57,784 nt of DNA from Kineococcus sp. TRM81007 (GCF_022669155.1 NZ_JALBVB010000053.1:1-57784); one strand, 5' to 3'; positions 19,500 to 29,856 are shown, counted from the first letter of the stretch. Numbers and translations are program-made. Notes: generated from the sequence alone by a model not told the origin.

Positions 19500-20807
19500 G
19501 TGAGCAGCGCGTGGCGCACCCGGGTCGGGGCGGTGAGTGCCGGCGTCGTGCTGGCGAGCTGCCTGGCCTCGTGCGGAGACGGCACCGGGGGTTCCGGCCC
19601 GCCGGTGCTCACCTGGTACACCAACCCCGACGCCGGTGGCCAGGCGGCCATCGCCGAGCGCTGCACCGCAGCGGCCGACGGGGCCTACACGATCGAGACG
19701 TCCATCCTGCCGCGCGACGCGGCGGCGCAGCGCGAGCAGCTCATGCGGCGCCTGGCCGGGGGTGACTCCTCGATCGACCTGATGAGCCTGGACCCCGTGT
19801 TCGTGCCCGAGGCGGCCGAGGCGGGCTTCCTGGCGCCCATCTCGGACGACCTTCAGCAGTCGCTGACCGAGGGCATCGCCGAGGGTGCCGTGCAGGGCGC
19901 CACCTGGGACGACGAGCTGGTCACCGCGCCGTTCTGGGCCAACACCCAGTTGCTGTGGTACCGCGAGTCGATGGCCCGCGCCGCCGGTCTGGACCCCGCG
20001 CAGGCGCAGACGTGGACCTGGCAGCAGATCATCGACGCCGCCGCGTCGCAGGACAGCGCCATCGGCGTGCAGGGCACGCGCGCGGAGTCCATGACGGTGT
20101 GGGTCAACGCCCTCATCGAGTCCGCCGGGGGGCAGATCATCGAGAACCCCGACGCCCCCGTCGACGAGATCAGCCTGGGCATCGACTCCCCGGCCGGGGA
20201 GGCCGCCGCCGGCGTCATGCAGGCCATCACCGCCGCGGGCGTGGCCGGGCCCGGCATCGACAACCGCGACGAGGCCGCCACCGCCGACCTGTTCGAGCAG
20301 GGCGGGGTGATGTTCGCGACCAACTGGCCGTTCGTCTACGCGCAGGCCCAGCAGGGCGCCGAGCAGGGCACGGTGGACCCGGCGGTCTTCGAGGACTACG
20401 CCTGGACCACCTACCCGCGGATCAGCCCCGACCAGCCGTCCGCGCCGCCGCTGGGCGGCATCAACGTCGGCGTCGGCGCCTACAGCGAGCACCAGCAGGA
20501 GGCGCTGGCGGCCATGGAGTGCATCGTCTCGCCGGAGAACCAGGCGGCGTACATGATCAGCGACGGCAACCCGGCCGCAGCCCTGGAGGTGTACGACCTG
20601 CCCGAGGTGCGTGAGGCGTACCCCATGGCCGACGTCATCCGCGAGTCGCTGCAGACGGCCGCCCCGCGGCCGCAGACGGCCTACTACAACGAGGTCAGCA
20701 CGGGCATCCAGTACACCTGGCAGCCGGTGTCGGCGGTCAGCGACGAGACGCCGGAGATCTCCGAGCAGTTCGTCCTCGAAGTCCTGAGGGGGGAGAGGTT
20801 GTTGTGA
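19500..20807 (+). CDS. lpqY: Trehalose-type binding lipoprotein LpqY
   Basis: A 435-residue extracellular sugar-binding lipoprotein. The signal peptide has two possible lipoboxes: LAS before Cys25, or VLAS before Cys21. The body parallels mycobacterial LpqY: the LPRDAAAQREQLMRRLAGGD block, FWANTQLLWYR, TNWPFVYAQ and the late GGINVGVGAYSEHQQEA. LpqY feeds trehalose to SugABC; mycobacteria use this for recycling trehalose from cell-wall lipid synthesis, which need not apply here. The GTG at 19500 has GGAGGAGG upstream; a shorter start is not needed. The stop overlaps sugA. Confidence 0.88.
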   Translation: MSSAWRTRVGAVSAGVVLASCLASCGDGTGGSGPPVLTWYTNPDAGGQAAIAERCTAAADGAYTIETSILPRDAAAQREQLMRRLAGGDSSIDLMSLDPVFVPEAAEAGFLAPISDDLQQSLTEGIAEGAVQGATWDDELVTAPFWANTQLLWYRESMARAAGLDPAQAQTWTWQQIIDAAASQDSAIGVQGTRAESMTVWVNALIESAGGQIIENPDAPVDEISLGIDSPAGEAAAGVMQAITAAGVAGPGIDNRDEAATADLFEQGGVMFATNWPFVYAQAQQGAEQGTVDPAVFEDYAWTTYPRISPDQPSAPPLGGINVGVGAYSEHQQEALAAMECIVSPENQAAYMISDGNPAAALEVYDLPEVREAYPMADVIRESLQTAAPRPQTAYYNEVSTGIQYTWQPVSAVSDETPEISEQFVLEVLRGERLL

Positions 20808-21757
20808 CCGCTGTCACCACACCGCAGGTCGAGCTCGCGAACTCGCCGCGCGACAAGCGCCGCCGCGGGACCGACCGCTCGCGCCAGGAGGCCCGGCTGG
20901 GCTGGTACCTGGCCGGTCCCGCCTTCTTCATCCTCGTGCTCGTCACCGGGTACCCCATCGTCCAGGCCGTCTACGACTCGCTGTTCAGCTACCGGCTCAC
21001 CGCCCCCGGCGACCGCGAGTTCATCGGGCTGGAGAACTACGGCGTCATCCTCACCGACTCGCTGTGGTGGGAGGCGCTGGCGAACACGGCGCTCATCACC
21101 CTGGTGACGGTCGCCGTCGAGCTGGTGCTCGGCTTCGCGCTGGCGATGGTCATGCACAAGGTGCTCGGCTTCCTGCGGCCCATCCTGCGCACGGCGATCC
21201 TCGTGCCCTACGCGATCATCACGGTCGTCTCCGCCTACGCCTGGCAGTACGCCTTCTCCATCACCACCGGGTTCATGAACGCGGTGGTGCCGGGGGTGCC
21301 GGAGGACTTCGACTGGTTCGCGAACAAGTGGACGGCGCTGACCGTCATCTGCCTGTCGGAGATCTGGAAGACCACGCCGTTCATCTCCCTCCTGCTGCTG
21401 GCCGGCCTGGCGCAGGTGCCCGAGGACATGCACGAGGCCGCCAAGGTCGACGGGGCGACGGCGCGCGAGCGGCTGTTCCGGGTGACGCTGCCGAACATGA
21501 AGGCGTCGATCATGGTGGCGCTGCTGTTCCGCGCCCTGGACGCCTTCCGGATCTTCGACAACGTCTACATCATGACCAACGGCGCCGCGGGGACCCAGAC
21601 GGTGTCGTCGCTGGCGTACAACCAGACGATCAGCCGGCTGGAGATCGGCCTGGGGTCGGCGGTCTCGGTCCTGCTGTTCATCTGCGTCCTGCTGATCTGC
21701 TTCCTGGCCATCAAGGTGTTCCGGGTGGACCTGGCCCGAGCGAGGGGGGAGAACTGA
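20804..21757 (+). CDS. sugA: Trehalose ABC permease SugA
   Basis: A 317-residue MalF-type membrane subunit with a cytoplasmic N-terminal tail and six helices. It includes [33 protein letters not shown] and the EAA loop [25 protein letters not shown]. It forms the translocation channel with SugB. The GTG start overlaps the lpqY stop (GTGA), so translation is coupled. Confidence 0.9.
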   Translation: MTAVTTPQVELANSPRDKRRRGTDRSRQEARLGWYLAGPAFFILVLVTGYPIVQAVYDSLFSYRLTAPGDREFIGLENYGVILTDSLWWEALANTALITLVTVAVELVLGFALAMVMHKVLGFLRPILRTAILVPYAIITVVSAYAWQYAFSITTGFMNAVVPGVPEDFDWFANKWTALTVICLSEIWKTTPFISLLLLAGLAQVPEDMHEAAKVDGATARERLFRVTLPNMKASIMVALLFRALDAFRIFDNVYIMTNGAAGTQTVSSLAYNQTISRLEIGLGSAVSVLLFICVLLICFLAIKVFRVDLARARGEN

Positions 21758-22599
21758 TGGGTGCGCTCTCGACCAAGGAGAAGACGCTCTGGTACATCGG
21801 CGCGCTGCTCATCGTGCTGTACGCGCTCGTGCCGGTCGCCTGGATCATCTCGCTGAGCCTGAAGTCCGAGGCGGACCTGTCCAACCGGAGCTTCCTGCCC
21901 ACCAACGTCACGTGGGAGAACTACGAGGGCATCTTCAGCGGCACCGCGTCCGACCTCTTCCTGCCGGCGCTGCGCAACTCCGTCATCACCTGCCTGCTGG
22001 CGACCCTCATCGCCGTGGTGCTCTCGATGTTCGCCGCGTACGCCATCGCCCGGCTGAACTTCCCCGGCAAGCGGCTCATCCTCACCAGCGCCCTGGCGGT
22101 GGCCGTCTTCCCGGTCATCACGATGGTGACGCCGCTGTTCAACCTGTGGCGGCAGATCGGCCTGTACGACACCATCCCGGGCCTGATCATCCCCTACCTG
22201 GCGCTGACCCTGCCCATCTCCATCTGGACCATGTCGGCGTTCTTCCGGGAGATCCCGTGGGACATGGAGCAGGCCGCCCAGGTCGACGGTGCCACCAGCT
22301 GGCAGGCCTTCCGCAAGGTCATCGTCCCGCTGGCCGCCCCGGGCGTCTTCACCACCGCGATCATCGCCTTCTTCATCGCCTGGAACGACTTCGTGTTCGG
22401 GATCTCGCTGACCTCGACCTCCGACGCGCAGCCGGTGCCCGCGGCGCTGAGCTCGTTCACCGGGTCCAGCTACTTCGTCCAGCCGACCGGCGCGATCTCC
22501 GCGGCGGCCGTCATCGTCACCATCCCCGTCGTCCTCCTCGCACTGGTGTTCCAGCGGCGGATCGTCGCCGGGCTCACCAACGGCGCCGTCAAGGGCTGA
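21757..22599 (+). CDS. sugB: Trehalose ABC permease SugB
   Basis: A 280-residue MalG-type subunit with six helices. It carries [37 protein letters not shown] and the EAA loop ([25 protein letters not shown]), and ends LTNGAVKG as MalG proteins often do. The ATG overlaps the sugA stop by one base. Partner of SugA and SugC. Confidence 0.9.
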   Translation: MGALSTKEKTLWYIGALLIVLYALVPVAWIISLSLKSEADLSNRSFLPTNVTWENYEGIFSGTASDLFLPALRNSVITCLLATLIAVVLSMFAAYAIARLNFPGKRLILTSALAVAVFPVITMVTPLFNLWRQIGLYDTIPGLIIPYLALTLPISIWTMSAFFREIPWDMEQAAQVDGATSWQAFRKVIVPLAAPGVFTTAIIAFFIAWNDFVFGISLTSTSDAQPVPAALSSFTGSSYFVQPTGAISAAAVIVTIPVVLLALVFQRRIVAGLTNGAVKG

Positions 22600-22622
22600 C
22601 CCCGGAGAACAGGAGCTGCACC

Positions 22623-23876
22623 GTGGCACGCATCGAGCTGAAGAACATCGTCAAGAAGTACGGCGACGGCTTCCCGGCCGTGAACGACGTCAGCCTGGAC
22701 ATCGCCGACGGCGAGTTCGTCATCCTCGTCGGCCCGTCCGGCTGCGGGAAGTCCACCCTGCTGCGCATGATCGTGGGCCTGGAGGACATCACCGACGGTG
22801 AGCTGCTCATCGACGGCAAGCGGGTCAACGACCTGGCCCCGCGCGACCGCGACCTGGCGATGGTGTTCCAGAACTACGCGCTCTACCCGCACCTGACGGT
22901 GCGGGAGAACATCGAGTTCCCCCTCAAGCTCAACCACAGCAAGGTGCCCGAGGACGAGGTGCGCCAGCGCGTGCAGCGGGCCGCGGACATGCTGGAGCTG
23001 GGCGAGCACCTGGACCGCAAGCCCGCCAACCTCTCCGGCGGCCAGCGCCAGCGCGTCGCCATGGGCCGGGCCATCGTCCGCGACGCCAAGGCGTTCCTCT
23101 TCGACGAGCCGCTGAGCAACCTGGACGCCAAGCTGCGCGGGCAGATGCGCACCGAGATCGCCCGCATGCAGCGCTCGCTGGCCACCACGACGGTCTACGT
23201 CACCCACGACCAGACCGAGGCGATGACCCTGGGGGACCGGGTGGCGGTGCTGCGCAAGGGGGTCCTGCAGCAGGTCGCCAGCCCCCGCGAGCTGTACGAG
23301 CAGCCGGTGAACCTGTTCGTGGCCGGCTTCATCGGCTCGCCCCCGATGAACTTCCTGCCGGCCCGGGTGCGCGGTGACCGGCTGGAGCTGCCGTTCTGCG
23401 AGGTGCCCAGGCCCGCGGTCGTGAGCGGCGAGCACGACGGCAAGCTGCTCATCGTGGGCGTGCGCCCGGAGCACTTCGACGACGCCGACGTCACCGACGT
23501 GCCCGGCGAGGCGGTGACCTTCGACGCGCAGGTCGACGTCACCGAGTGGCTGGGCAACGAGCTGTACGCCTACGTGCCCTTCGAGGCGGCCGCGGAGACG
23601 AAGCAGCAGCTGGCGGAGCTCGACCGCGAGCTGGACGGCGAGAGCATGCGCAGCCAGCTCGTCGTCACCCTGGACGCCATGAGCAGCGTGCGCGACGGCG
23701 ACAGCGCCCGGTTGTGGTTCGACCCGCGGCGCATGCACGTCTTCGACCCCGGCAGCGGCGCGAACCTCACGCGCGACGAGGAGAGGGCCCGCCGCATCGC
23801 CGAGCAGTCCGAGGCGCTGCGCCGGCGGTCGCTGGAGCGGGCGCAGGCCCAGCAGCAGGAGCAGGTCCCGGCCTGA
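22623..23876 (+). CDS. sugC: Sugar-import ATPase SugC (MsmX/UgpC type)
   Basis: A 417-residue ABC ATPase. It has Walker [10 protein letters not shown] (about residue 38), signature [14 protein letters not shown] (about 136) and Walker [13 protein letters not shown] (about 158); a C-terminal OB-fold/MalK-like regulatory part follows, with IVGVRPEHF. It powers SugAB. UgpC/MsmX-type ATPases are often shared by several sugar importers; the nearby rhamnogalacturonan transporter lacks its own ATPase. The tail, rich in Arg, Glu and Gln, extends about 25 residues past the usual end. GTG at 22623 follows sugB by 23 bases with AGGAGC upstream. Confidence 0.93.
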   Translation: MARIELKNIVKKYGDGFPAVNDVSLDIADGEFVILVGPSGCGKSTLLRMIVGLEDITDGELLIDGKRVNDLAPRDRDLAMVFQNYALYPHLTVRENIEFPLKLNHSKVPEDEVRQRVQRAADMLELGEHLDRKPANLSGGQRQRVAMGRAIVRDAKAFLFDEPLSNLDAKLRGQMRTEIARMQRSLATTTVYVTHDQTEAMTLGDRVAVLRKGVLQQVASPRELYEQPVNLFVAGFIGSPPMNFLPARVRGDRLELPFCEVPRPAVVSGEHDGKLLIVGVRPEHFDDADVTDVPGEAVTFDAQVDVTEWLGNELYAYVPFEAAAETKQQLAELDRELDGESMRSQLVVTLDAMSSVRDGDSARLWFDPRRMHVFDPGSGANLTRDEERARRIAEQSEALRRRSLERAQAQQQEQVPA

Positions 23877-23906
23877 CGCCCCCGCTACCCATCGACGCTG
23901 CGTGAT

Positions 23907-23951
23907 GCCCGGCGACGCAGGGTAGGAGTTCGGGAACTCCACCCGCCGGGC
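23907..23951 (+). terminator. Compound hairpin after sugC
   Basis: Outer arms GCCCGGCG/CGCCGGGC enclose GGGT-A-GGAGTTC with GAACTCC-A-CCC. It starts 31 bases past the sugC stop and is the only strong fold before the next gene, so it probably ends the lpqY-sugABC transcript. Confidence 0.55.
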
Positions 23952-24038
23952 GTCCCGCAGCGTCGTCGCGCCCGGTTAAGGTGCCCGCCACGAGGCCGTC
24001 CTCCCGGCGGCCGGGCGGGCGAGAGGCGGGTACGCGGG

Positions 24039-25463
24039 GTGGTCGACGCGCTCACCGGTGCCCTGCCCCCCGCCCCCCGCTCCCCGGGCAGCGCCCCCGG
24101 CCCCGCCGAGGGACCGGCCGGCACGGGTCTCGCCGTCGTCCGCGACCCCGCCGAGGGGCTGCAGGTCAGCGTGCGGCGCTCCCTGGACGGCGCCCCCGTG
24201 CCGGAGTGGCGCGCCCTCGCCGTCCGCGCCGGCCACCCGCCGTTCTGCGGCCCCGACTGGCTGCGCGCCGTGCACGAGCACCTGGGAGCCGGTGAGCCGC
24301 TGCTGGTCAGCGTGCGCCGTCAGGGGCGCCTGCTGGCCCTCGGCGCCTTCGCCGTCCTCGGCGCCGGCCCCGGCGGCAGCCGGCCCGTGGTGACCTTCCT
24401 CGGCGCGGGCGGCAGCGACTACGCCTCCCTGCCGACCGACCCGGACAGCCCGGTGCCCGCCGTCCGGCTCGTGGCCGCCGCGCTCGACGCGGTGCTGGCG
24501 GAGGTCCCCGGGGCCCTGTTCGACCTCGAGCAGGTCCTCGAGGACGATCCGCTGCTCGAGGCCGCCGGTGCCTGGGCCGCCGCCCGCGGCTACGGCGCGC
24601 GGCTGCTGCGGCAGGCCACCGTGCACGCCGTGCGGCTGCCCGCCACCGTGGCCGAGCACGACGCCGCCCTCGGCCGCCACGCCCGTCACGAGGAGCGCCG
24701 GCAGTGGCGCCGCCTGGCCGAGCGCGGCCGCCTCGTCGTCGTCGACGACCTGCTCGACGGTCTCGCCGAGCTGCGCGAGGCCGACCCGGACGCGGCCGGG
24801 CGGCACCTGGCAACCCTCGCGGCCGAGCTGGCCGCCGTCGACGCCGCCCACCCGAACGCCGCCCGCCGCCGCCAGCCCTGGCGCGGGGCGTCCGGGCGCA
24901 CGCTGGTGCGGTTCCTGGGTACCGCCCCGCGCGGGGTGGCGCAGCTGTCCGGGTTGCGCGTGGACGATCGCCTCGTGGCCTACGCGTTCTGCCTGGCGGG
25001 GCCGCGCGCGCTGCACGGCTACGTGCAGTCGTACCGCGCCGAGGTGGCCGCCACCGGCCCCGGCACGCTGCTGCTGCTGCGGGTGCGCCGCCGCGCGCTG
25101 CTGTCCGGGTACGCCGAGCTGGACCTGCTGCGCGGCGAGGAGGCGTACAAGCGCCGCTTCGAGCGCACCACCAGGCACACCGTGCGCCTGACGCTGGCGC
25201 CCACCGGGCTCCCGCTGCTGCCGGCGGCGGTGGACCGGGCCGTGCTCCTGCGGCGCACCTACCGCGACGAGCTGCAGCGCTCCGCGCGCCTGGGCCGCTC
25301 CGTGCAGGCCGTGGCCGGGGCCGCCGGGAACGTGCGCGCCGACCTCACCCGCCGCGCCGCCGCCGTGCGCACCGCCGGCCGGCGCGCGGCCGGTGCTCGC
25401 GGCGCGCTGAGCCGGGCCCGGCTGGCGGCGTGGGCGGGCGGCAGCGGGGCCGGGCGCCGCTGA
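24039..25463 (+). CDS. FemAB/CelD-like GNAT-fold acyltransferase
   Basis: A 474-residue protein with a BioF2/CelD-like acetyltransferase domain (pfam13480 type). The clearest piece is near residues 325-385: LHGYVQSYRAEVAATGPGTL, then YAELDLLRGEEAYKRRF, the usual end of this double-GNAT fold. The last ~70 residues are an Arg/Ala-rich helical tail. Relatives act on polysaccharide, peptidoglycan or lipid precursors using acyl-CoA or aminoacyl-tRNA; the substrate here is unknown. It stands alone, after the sugABC terminator, with a TAAGGT -10-like hexamer at 23976. The GTG at 24039 is the first plausible start. Confidence 0.7.
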   Translation: MVDALTGALPPAPRSPGSAPGPAEGPAGTGLAVVRDPAEGLQVSVRRSLDGAPVPEWRALAVRAGHPPFCGPDWLRAVHEHLGAGEPLLVSVRRQGRLLALGAFAVLGAGPGGSRPVVTFLGAGGSDYASLPTDPDSPVPAVRLVAAALDAVLAEVPGALFDLEQVLEDDPLLEAAGAWAAARGYGARLLRQATVHAVRLPATVAEHDAALGRHARHEERRQWRRLAERGRLVVVDDLLDGLAELREADPDAAGRHLATLAAELAAVDAAHPNAARRRQPWRGASGRTLVRFLGTAPRGVAQLSGLRVDDRLVAYAFCLAGPRALHGYVQSYRAEVAATGPGTLLLLRVRRRALLSGYAELDLLRGEEAYKRRFERTTRHTVRLTLAPTGLPLLPAAVDRAVLLRRTYRDELQRSARLGRSVQAVAGAAGNVRADLTRRAAAVRTAGRRAAGARGALSRARLAAWAGGSGAGRR

Positions 25464-25509
25464 ACGCGGCACCCGGCCCGGTGGCCGTGCGCGGTCGGGA
25501 CCTCCCGTC

Positions 25510-26718
25510 TCAGCGGGGGGCGTCCACCCGCACCCGGTCCACCGTCCACGCACGGGCCTGCTCGCTGATCGTCACGCCCAGGCCCGGCCGCGGCGAGACG
25601 TGCATGCGGCCGTCGCGGATCTCCAGGCGCTCCTCGAACAGCGGGTGCAGCCAGTCGAAGTGCTCCACCCACGGCTCGATCGGGTACGCCGCGGCCAGGT
25701 GCAGGTGGATCTCCATCGCGAAGTGCGGGGCGAGCTGCAGGTGCGCGTGCTCGGCCAGCGTGGCCAGCTTCAGGAACTGGGTGATGCCGCCGATGCGCGG
25801 CGCGTCGGGCTGGATGACGTCCGCTGCGCCGGCGTCGATGAGGGCGACGTGCTCGCGGACGCTGGTGAGCATCTCCCCGGTGGCGATCGCGGTGTCCAGC
25901 GACCGCGCCAGCTGCGCGTGCCCCTCGGTGTCGTACGCGTCCAGCGGCTCCTCGATCCACACCAGGCCGAACTCCTCCAGCGCCCGGCCCACCCGTTGCG
26001 CGGTGGGGCGGTCCCACTGCTGGTTCGCGTCCACCATGAGCGGCAGGTCGTCGCCGATGTGCTCGCGCACCGCCCGCACGCGCCGCAGGTCCTCCTTGGC
26101 GTCCGGCTGGCCCACCTTGATCTTGATGCCGCCGATGCCCTCGGCGAGCGTCCGGTCGGCGTTGGCCAGCACCCGCTCCAGCGGCTCGTGCAGGAAGCCG
26201 CCGGAGGTGTTGTAGCAGCGCACCGAGTCGCGGTGGGCGCCCAGCAGCTTCGCCAGCGGCAGGCCCGCCCGCTTCGCCTTCAGGTCCCACAGGGCGATGT
26301 CCAGGGCGGCCAGCGCCTGCGTGGACGCGCCGCTGCGGCCCACCGAGGCGCCCGCCCACACCAGCTTCGTCCACAGCCGGGCGATGTCGTTGGGGTCCTC
26401 GCCGATCAGGTCGGCGGCCACCTCGCGCGCGTGCGCGAACTGCGCCGGGCCGCCGGCGCGCTTGGAGTAGCCGAAGCCGACGCCCTCGAGGCCGGCCTCG
26501 GTGGTGATCTCGGCGAAGAGGAACACGACCTCCGTCATGGCCCGCTGCCGGCCGGTGAGGACCTTCGCGTCGCTGATGGCGGCCGTCAGCGGCAGCACGA
26601 CGGACGACAGCGTCACCGACGCGATGCGGTCCAGCACGGGCGAGGCCGGGGACGCGGGGGAGGGGGCCGGGGCGGCCGGCGGCACGAGCCCGGGTCCGCT
26701 GAGTTCGCTGGTGGTCAT
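25510..26718 (-). CDS. L-talarate/galactarate dehydratase (enolase superfamily)
   Basis: A 402-residue enolase-superfamily enzyme closely patterned on Salmonella TalrD/GalrD. It dehydrates galactarate or L-talarate to 5-keto-4-deoxyglucarate. Catalytic residues are visible: the Lys pair K199/K201 in GIKIKVGQ, metal ligands D230 (MVDANQQWD), E256 (WIEEPLDAYD) and E282 (ATGEMLTS), and H332 in PHFAMEIHLH. Galactarate can come from oxidised galacturonate, so the gene may belong with the pectin operon functionally. GAGGAAG lies upstream of the ATG. A multi-armed inverted repeat lies about 80-125 bases before the start. Confidence 0.9.
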   Translation of the reverse strand: MTTSELSGPGLVPPAAPAPSPASPASPVLDRIASVTLSSVVLPLTAAISDAKVLTGRQRAMTEVVFLFAEITTEAGLEGVGFGYSKRAGGPAQFAHAREVAADLIGEDPNDIARLWTKLVWAGASVGRSGASTQALAALDIALWDLKAKRAGLPLAKLLGAHRDSVRCYNTSGGFLHEPLERVLANADRTLAEGIGGIKIKVGQPDAKEDLRRVRAVREHIGDDLPLMVDANQQWDRPTAQRVGRALEEFGLVWIEEPLDAYDTEGHAQLARSLDTAIATGEMLTSVREHVALIDAGAADVIQPDAPRIGGITQFLKLATLAEHAHLQLAPHFAMEIHLHLAAAYPIEPWVEHFDWLHPLFEERLEIRDGRMHVSPRPGLGVTISEQARAWTVDRVRVDAPR

Positions 26719-26793
26719 GGCTTCCTCGGGTGGGCGGGGGCCGAGGACGGCGGGCGTCGTCGGCGACGGTGCCCGTCACCGTAGGCAGTGGCG

Positions 26794-26843
26794 CGATGCC
26801 TGTCCATGAGCCTTCGGGCATCGTGCGATGCCCTGGGGGCATC
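26794..26843. repeat. Four-armed alternating inverted repeat before talarate dehydratase gene
   Basis: Arms in order are CGATGCC (26794-26800), GGGCATCG (26816-26823), CGATGCCC (26826-26833) and GGGCATC (26837-26843). Each arm can pair with either neighbour, giving mutually exclusive hairpins, or the set may be repeated operator sites. It lies between the pfkB stop and the dehydratase start, both on the minus strand, and just upstream of a TACGGT hexamer. Confidence 0.6.
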
Positions 26844-26875
26844 CGCTCGACCGGGGACGGACGGCCCCCGCACCC

Positions 26876-27793
26876 TCAGCCGGCCGCCAGCTCCTCGCGC
26901 GTCGGCGGGTTCGCGCCCGCGCGCGAGCAGGTGATCGACGCCACCCGGGCGGCCGTGCGCAGCACGTCCTCCAGCGCGTCCAGGCGCAGCGCCCGCAGCC
27001 GCCGCGCGGCCACCGGGCCCAGCAGGTCGTGCTCGGCCAGCGCGTGCAGCAGCCCCGAGGTGAAGGCGTCGCCGGCGCCGACGGTGTCCACCACCCGCGT
27101 CGGCGGGGTCGGCACCCGCAGCGTCCCGGCACCGGCCACGCCCACCGCCCCCTCTCCACCGCGGGTGACGACCACCAGCGCCGGGCCGCGGCGCTGCCAG
27201 CGCCGCGCCACCTCCACCGGGTCCTCACCGGGGAACAGCCAGGCGACGTCCTCGTCCGACGCCTTGACGACGTCGGCGGCCTCCACGAACTCCTCCACGA
27301 GCACCCGCGCCCGCTCCGGCGCACCCAGGAACGCCGGGCGCACGTTCGGGTCGTAGCTGGTGGTCGCCCGCTCCCGGCAGGAGCGCAGCAGCTCCAGCGC
27401 CTGCCGCGCGCCCGGGTCGACGGCCGCACCGATCGACCCGGTGTGCATCACGTCCACCCCGTCGGGCACCTGCGCCGTCGGCAGGCGCCAGCGCAGCTCG
27501 AACTCGTACGAGGCGCGGCCCTGCTCGTCGAGCTGCGCGCGCGCCACCGACGTGGGCAGCTCGTCCACCGCGCCCGGTGCGAGCCCGACCCCGCCCGCGG
27601 CCAGGTGCTCGCGCAGCAGGTGTCCGTGCGCGTCGTCGCCCAGGCGGGTCAGCAGGGACACCTCGTGGCCCAGCCGGCCCAGCCCGTACGCCACGTTCAG
27701 CGGGCTGCCGCCGGGGTGCACCGACTCGGCGCCGTCCGCAGCGCGGACCACGTCGACGAGGGACTCCCCGACGACGAGGGCGCGGGTCCTCAC
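26876..27793 (-). CDS. PfkB-family sugar kinase (fructokinase-like)
   Basis: A 305-residue ribokinase-fold kinase. The N-terminal signature [17 protein letters not shown] and the C-terminal [17 protein letters not shown] (anion hole and catalytic Asp) are both intact. Residues such as [15 protein letters not shown] resemble fructokinases, so fructose is the most likely substrate, with 2-keto-3-deoxygluconate or another sugar possible. It phosphorylates with ATP in the cytoplasm. The GTG overlaps the glpX stop (GTGA); fructokinase coupled to fructose bisphosphatase suggests a shared role in hexose phosphate balance. Confidence 0.88.
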   Translation of the reverse strand: MRTRALVVGESLVDVVRAADGAESVHPGGSPLNVAYGLGRLGHEVSLLTRLGDDAHGHLLREHLAAGGVGLAPGAVDELPTSVARAQLDEQGRASYEFELRWRLPTAQVPDGVDVMHTGSIGAAVDPGARQALELLRSCRERATTSYDPNVRPAFLGAPERARVLVEEFVEAADVVKASDEDVAWLFPGEDPVEVARRWQRRGPALVVVTRGGEGAVGVAGAGTLRVPTPPTRVVDTVGAGDAFTSGLLHALAEHDLLGPVAARRLRALRLDALEDVLRTAARVASITCSRAGANPPTREELAAG

Positions 27794-28830
27794 CGCGGGC
27801 CGGTGAAGTCGACGGCGGAGTACGCGCGCAGCTTCGACAGCCGGTGCTCGGACTCCACGCGCCGGATCGTGCCCGACTTGCTGCGCATGACGATGCTGGA
27901 GGTGCTGATCGTGTCGCCGCGGTAGCGCACCCCGCCGACCAGCTCCCCGTCGGTGATGCCGGTGACGACGAAGTAGACGTTGTCGCTGGCCACGAGCGAG
28001 GACGTGTCCAGCACGGCGTCCAGGTCGAGGCCGGCGTCCAGCGCCTTCTGCCGCTCGTCGTCGTCGCGGGGGGCGAGGCGGCCCTGGATCGTGCCGCCGA
28101 GGCAGTGCATGGCGCAGGCCGCGATGATGCCCTCCGGGGTGCCGCCGACGCCCAGGAGGAGGTCCACCCCGGTGCCCTCGCGCGCGGCCATCACCGCGCC
28201 GGCGACGTCGCCGTCGGAGATGAACTTGATGCGGGCACCGGCGTCGCGCACCTCCTGCGCCAGCTGCGCGTGGCGCGGGCGGTCCAGGATGCAGACGGTG
28301 ATGTCCTCCACCCAGCGCTTCTTCGCCCGCGCGAGCCGGCGCACGTTCTCCTTCACGGGCAGGCGGATGTCCACCACCTCGGCGGCCTCGGGGCCCGCCA
28401 CCAGCTTGTCCATGTAGAAGACCGCGCTGGGGTCGTACATGGTGCCGCGCTCGGCCACCGCCAGCACCGCCACCGCGTTCGGCATGCCGCGGGCGGTCAG
28501 CGTGGTTCCGTCGATGGGGTCCACGGCCACGTCGCACTCCGGGCCGGTGCCGTCGCCGACGCGCTCGCCGTTGTAGAGCATCGGGGCGTTGTCCTTCTCG
28601 CCCTCACCGATGACCACCGTGCCGTTCATGCTCACGGTGCCGATGAGGGTGCGCATCGCGTTGACCGCGGCGCCGTCCGCCTTGTTCTTGTCGCCCCGGC
28701 CGACCCAGCGCCCGCCAGCCATGGCCGCGGCCTCGGTGACGCGCACCAGCTCCATGGCCAGGTTGCGGTCGGGGGCCTCGGTGCCCACGGCGAGCGCCGG
28801 GGGCAGCTGGGGCGAGGGGTTCTGGGACAC
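27790..28830 (-). CDS. glpX: Class II fructose-1,6-bisphosphatase
   Basis: A 346-residue GlpX-type fructose-1,6-bisphosphatase, a gluconeogenic enzyme. Signatures are [33 protein letters not shown], the metal site VDPIDGTT and later [15 protein letters not shown]. Length and motifs are complete. The GTG at 28830 has GGAGG six bases upstream, and the frame before it is poor. Its stop overlaps the start of the PfkB kinase gene. In M. tuberculosis glpX (Rv1099c) is also divergent from a DUF4245 gene. Confidence 0.96.
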   Translation of the reverse strand: MSQNPSPQLPPALAVGTEAPDRNLAMELVRVTEAAAMAGGRWVGRGDKNKADGAAVNAMRTLIGTVSMNGTVVIGEGEKDNAPMLYNGERVGDGTGPECDVAVDPIDGTTLTARGMPNAVAVLAVAERGTMYDPSAVFYMDKLVAGPEAAEVVDIRLPVKENVRRLARAKKRWVEDITVCILDRPRHAQLAQEVRDAGARIKFISDGDVAGAVMAAREGTGVDLLLGVGGTPEGIIAACAMHCLGGTIQGRLAPRDDDERQKALDAGLDLDAVLDTSSLVASDNVYFVVTGITDGELVGGVRYRGDTISTSSIVMRSKSGTIRRVESEHRLSKLRAYSAVDFTGPR

Positions 28831-28873
28831 GGGACCTCCAGGGGCGGCGTCGTCGGGGCGCCAGGGTATCCGG

Positions 28874-28879
28874 CACCAT
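28874..28879 (+). promoter_or_regulatory. Putative -10 (CACCAT) of DUF4245 gene, leaderless spacing
   Basis: CACCAT ends six bases before the GTG at 28886. The overlapping ATG at 28878 is out of frame and stops at once. Confidence 0.35.
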
Positions 28880-28885
28880 GGGCCG

Positions 28886-29509
28886 GTGAGCACGACCGGT
28901 CCCGGCCCCGCCCGGCAGGCGCCCGCGCCCAGCGGCGAGGACCCCCGCGGGGTGCCCCGCACGCGCCACGCCGGCGGCGTGCGGTCGATGGTGATCTCGA
29001 TGGCGCTGATCCTGGCCGTCGTGGCGCTCGTGGTGTGGGTGGTGCCGCGACCCAGCTCCGTGCAGCAGCCGCCCGCCGACGTGGCGAACGCGGCCGCCGG
29101 CGCCACCGAGCTGCCGTTCGTCCCGCCCGTGCCCGAGGTGCCGCAGGGCTGGACGGCCACCTCCGCGGAGGTGAACCGCTCCACGGACGCGGTGCTGACC
29201 TGGCACGTCGGGTACCGCACCGACGAGGGGGAGTACCTCGCCGTGGAGGTCGCCGCCGGCGGCACCGCCGGGTGGGTGCGCGCGCAGACCGCCGGCGGCG
29301 CCGAGGACGGCACCGTCGAGGTCGACGGGCGCGAGTGGCAGCGGTACCTCCAGCCCGACCGCGGCCGGCGCAGCCTCGTGCGCACCGGGGACGACGTGAC
29401 GGTCGTGGTCACGGGCGAGGCGGACTACCCGGTGCTCGCCGAGCTGGTGCGCGCCACCGAGGCCGGCTGGGAGTCGGCCGGTGTCGACCCGGCCGCACCC
29501 GCGGCCTGA
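28886..29509 (+). CDS. DUF4245 membrane-anchored protein
   Basis: A 207-residue protein with a cytoplasmic Pro/Arg-rich N-terminus, one transmembrane helix (about residues 36-54) and an extracellular domain of the DUF4245 type. The [18 protein letters not shown] opening and [10 protein letters not shown] / [16 protein letters not shown] strands are typical. Function is unknown; the gene is regularly divergent from glpX in actinobacteria. It converges on xseB, with both stop codons in one hairpin. Confidence 0.82.
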   Translation: MSTTGPGPARQAPAPSGEDPRGVPRTRHAGGVRSMVISMALILAVVALVVWVVPRPSSVQQPPADVANAAAGATELPFVPPVPEVPQGWTATSAEVNRSTDAVLTWHVGYRTDEGEYLAVEVAAGGTAGWVRAQTAGGAEDGTVEVDGREWQRYLQPDRGRRSLVRTGDDVTVVVTGEADYPVLAELVRATEAGWESAGVDPAAPAA

Positions 29510-29530
29510 GCGCCCTCCCGGGGCGCTCAG
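29506..29530. terminator. Bidirectional hairpin spanning both stop codons
   Basis: CTGAGCGCC pairs exactly with GGCGCTCAG around a seven-base loop. Each arm contains one stop codon: that of the DUF4245 gene on the plus strand and that of xseB on the minus strand. Confidence 0.65.
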
Positions 29531-29826
29531 CCCTCCGCGTCGTCCCCGCCGTCCCCGGTGCGCGCGGCGTCCAGCCTCGCCCGGGCGCCGTCCAGCCGGT
29601 GGCGGCACACCGCGGCCAGCGCCTCCCCGCGCTCCCACAGCGCCAGCGACTCCTCCAGGCCGGTGCCGCCGGCCTCCAGCCGGCGCACCACGTCCGCGAG
29701 CTCGTCGCGGGCCTGCTCGTAGCCGAGCCCGGCCACGTCGGCCGGGAGCTCGGGAGCGGGGCCGGGCTGGGCCACGGGGTCGGGCGCGGGCTCGTTCGCG
29801 GTCTCGTCCGCGGGGTCGTTCGGCAC
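29527..29826 (-). CDS. xseB: Exonuclease VII small subunit
   Basis: A 99-residue XseB. The family core is [36 protein letters not shown], a helical hairpin, followed by a helix with Cys and Arg and an acidic tail. It has an unusual ~30-residue N-terminal extension rich in Pro, Ala, Glu and Asp. It coats the large subunit in the exonuclease VII complex, which degrades single-stranded DNA. The GTG at 29826 was chosen; a TTG nine bases upstream is equally possible. Follows xseA after a 75-base gap made mostly of tandem repeats. Confidence 0.9.
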   Translation of the reverse strand: MPNDPADETANEPAPDPVAQPGPAPELPADVAGLGYEQARDELADVVRRLEAGGTGLEESLALWERGEALAAVCRHRLDGARARLDAARTGDGGDDAEG

Positions 29827-29856
29827 GGTGGGCAACCCTAGGGCCGGCGCGCGCCA

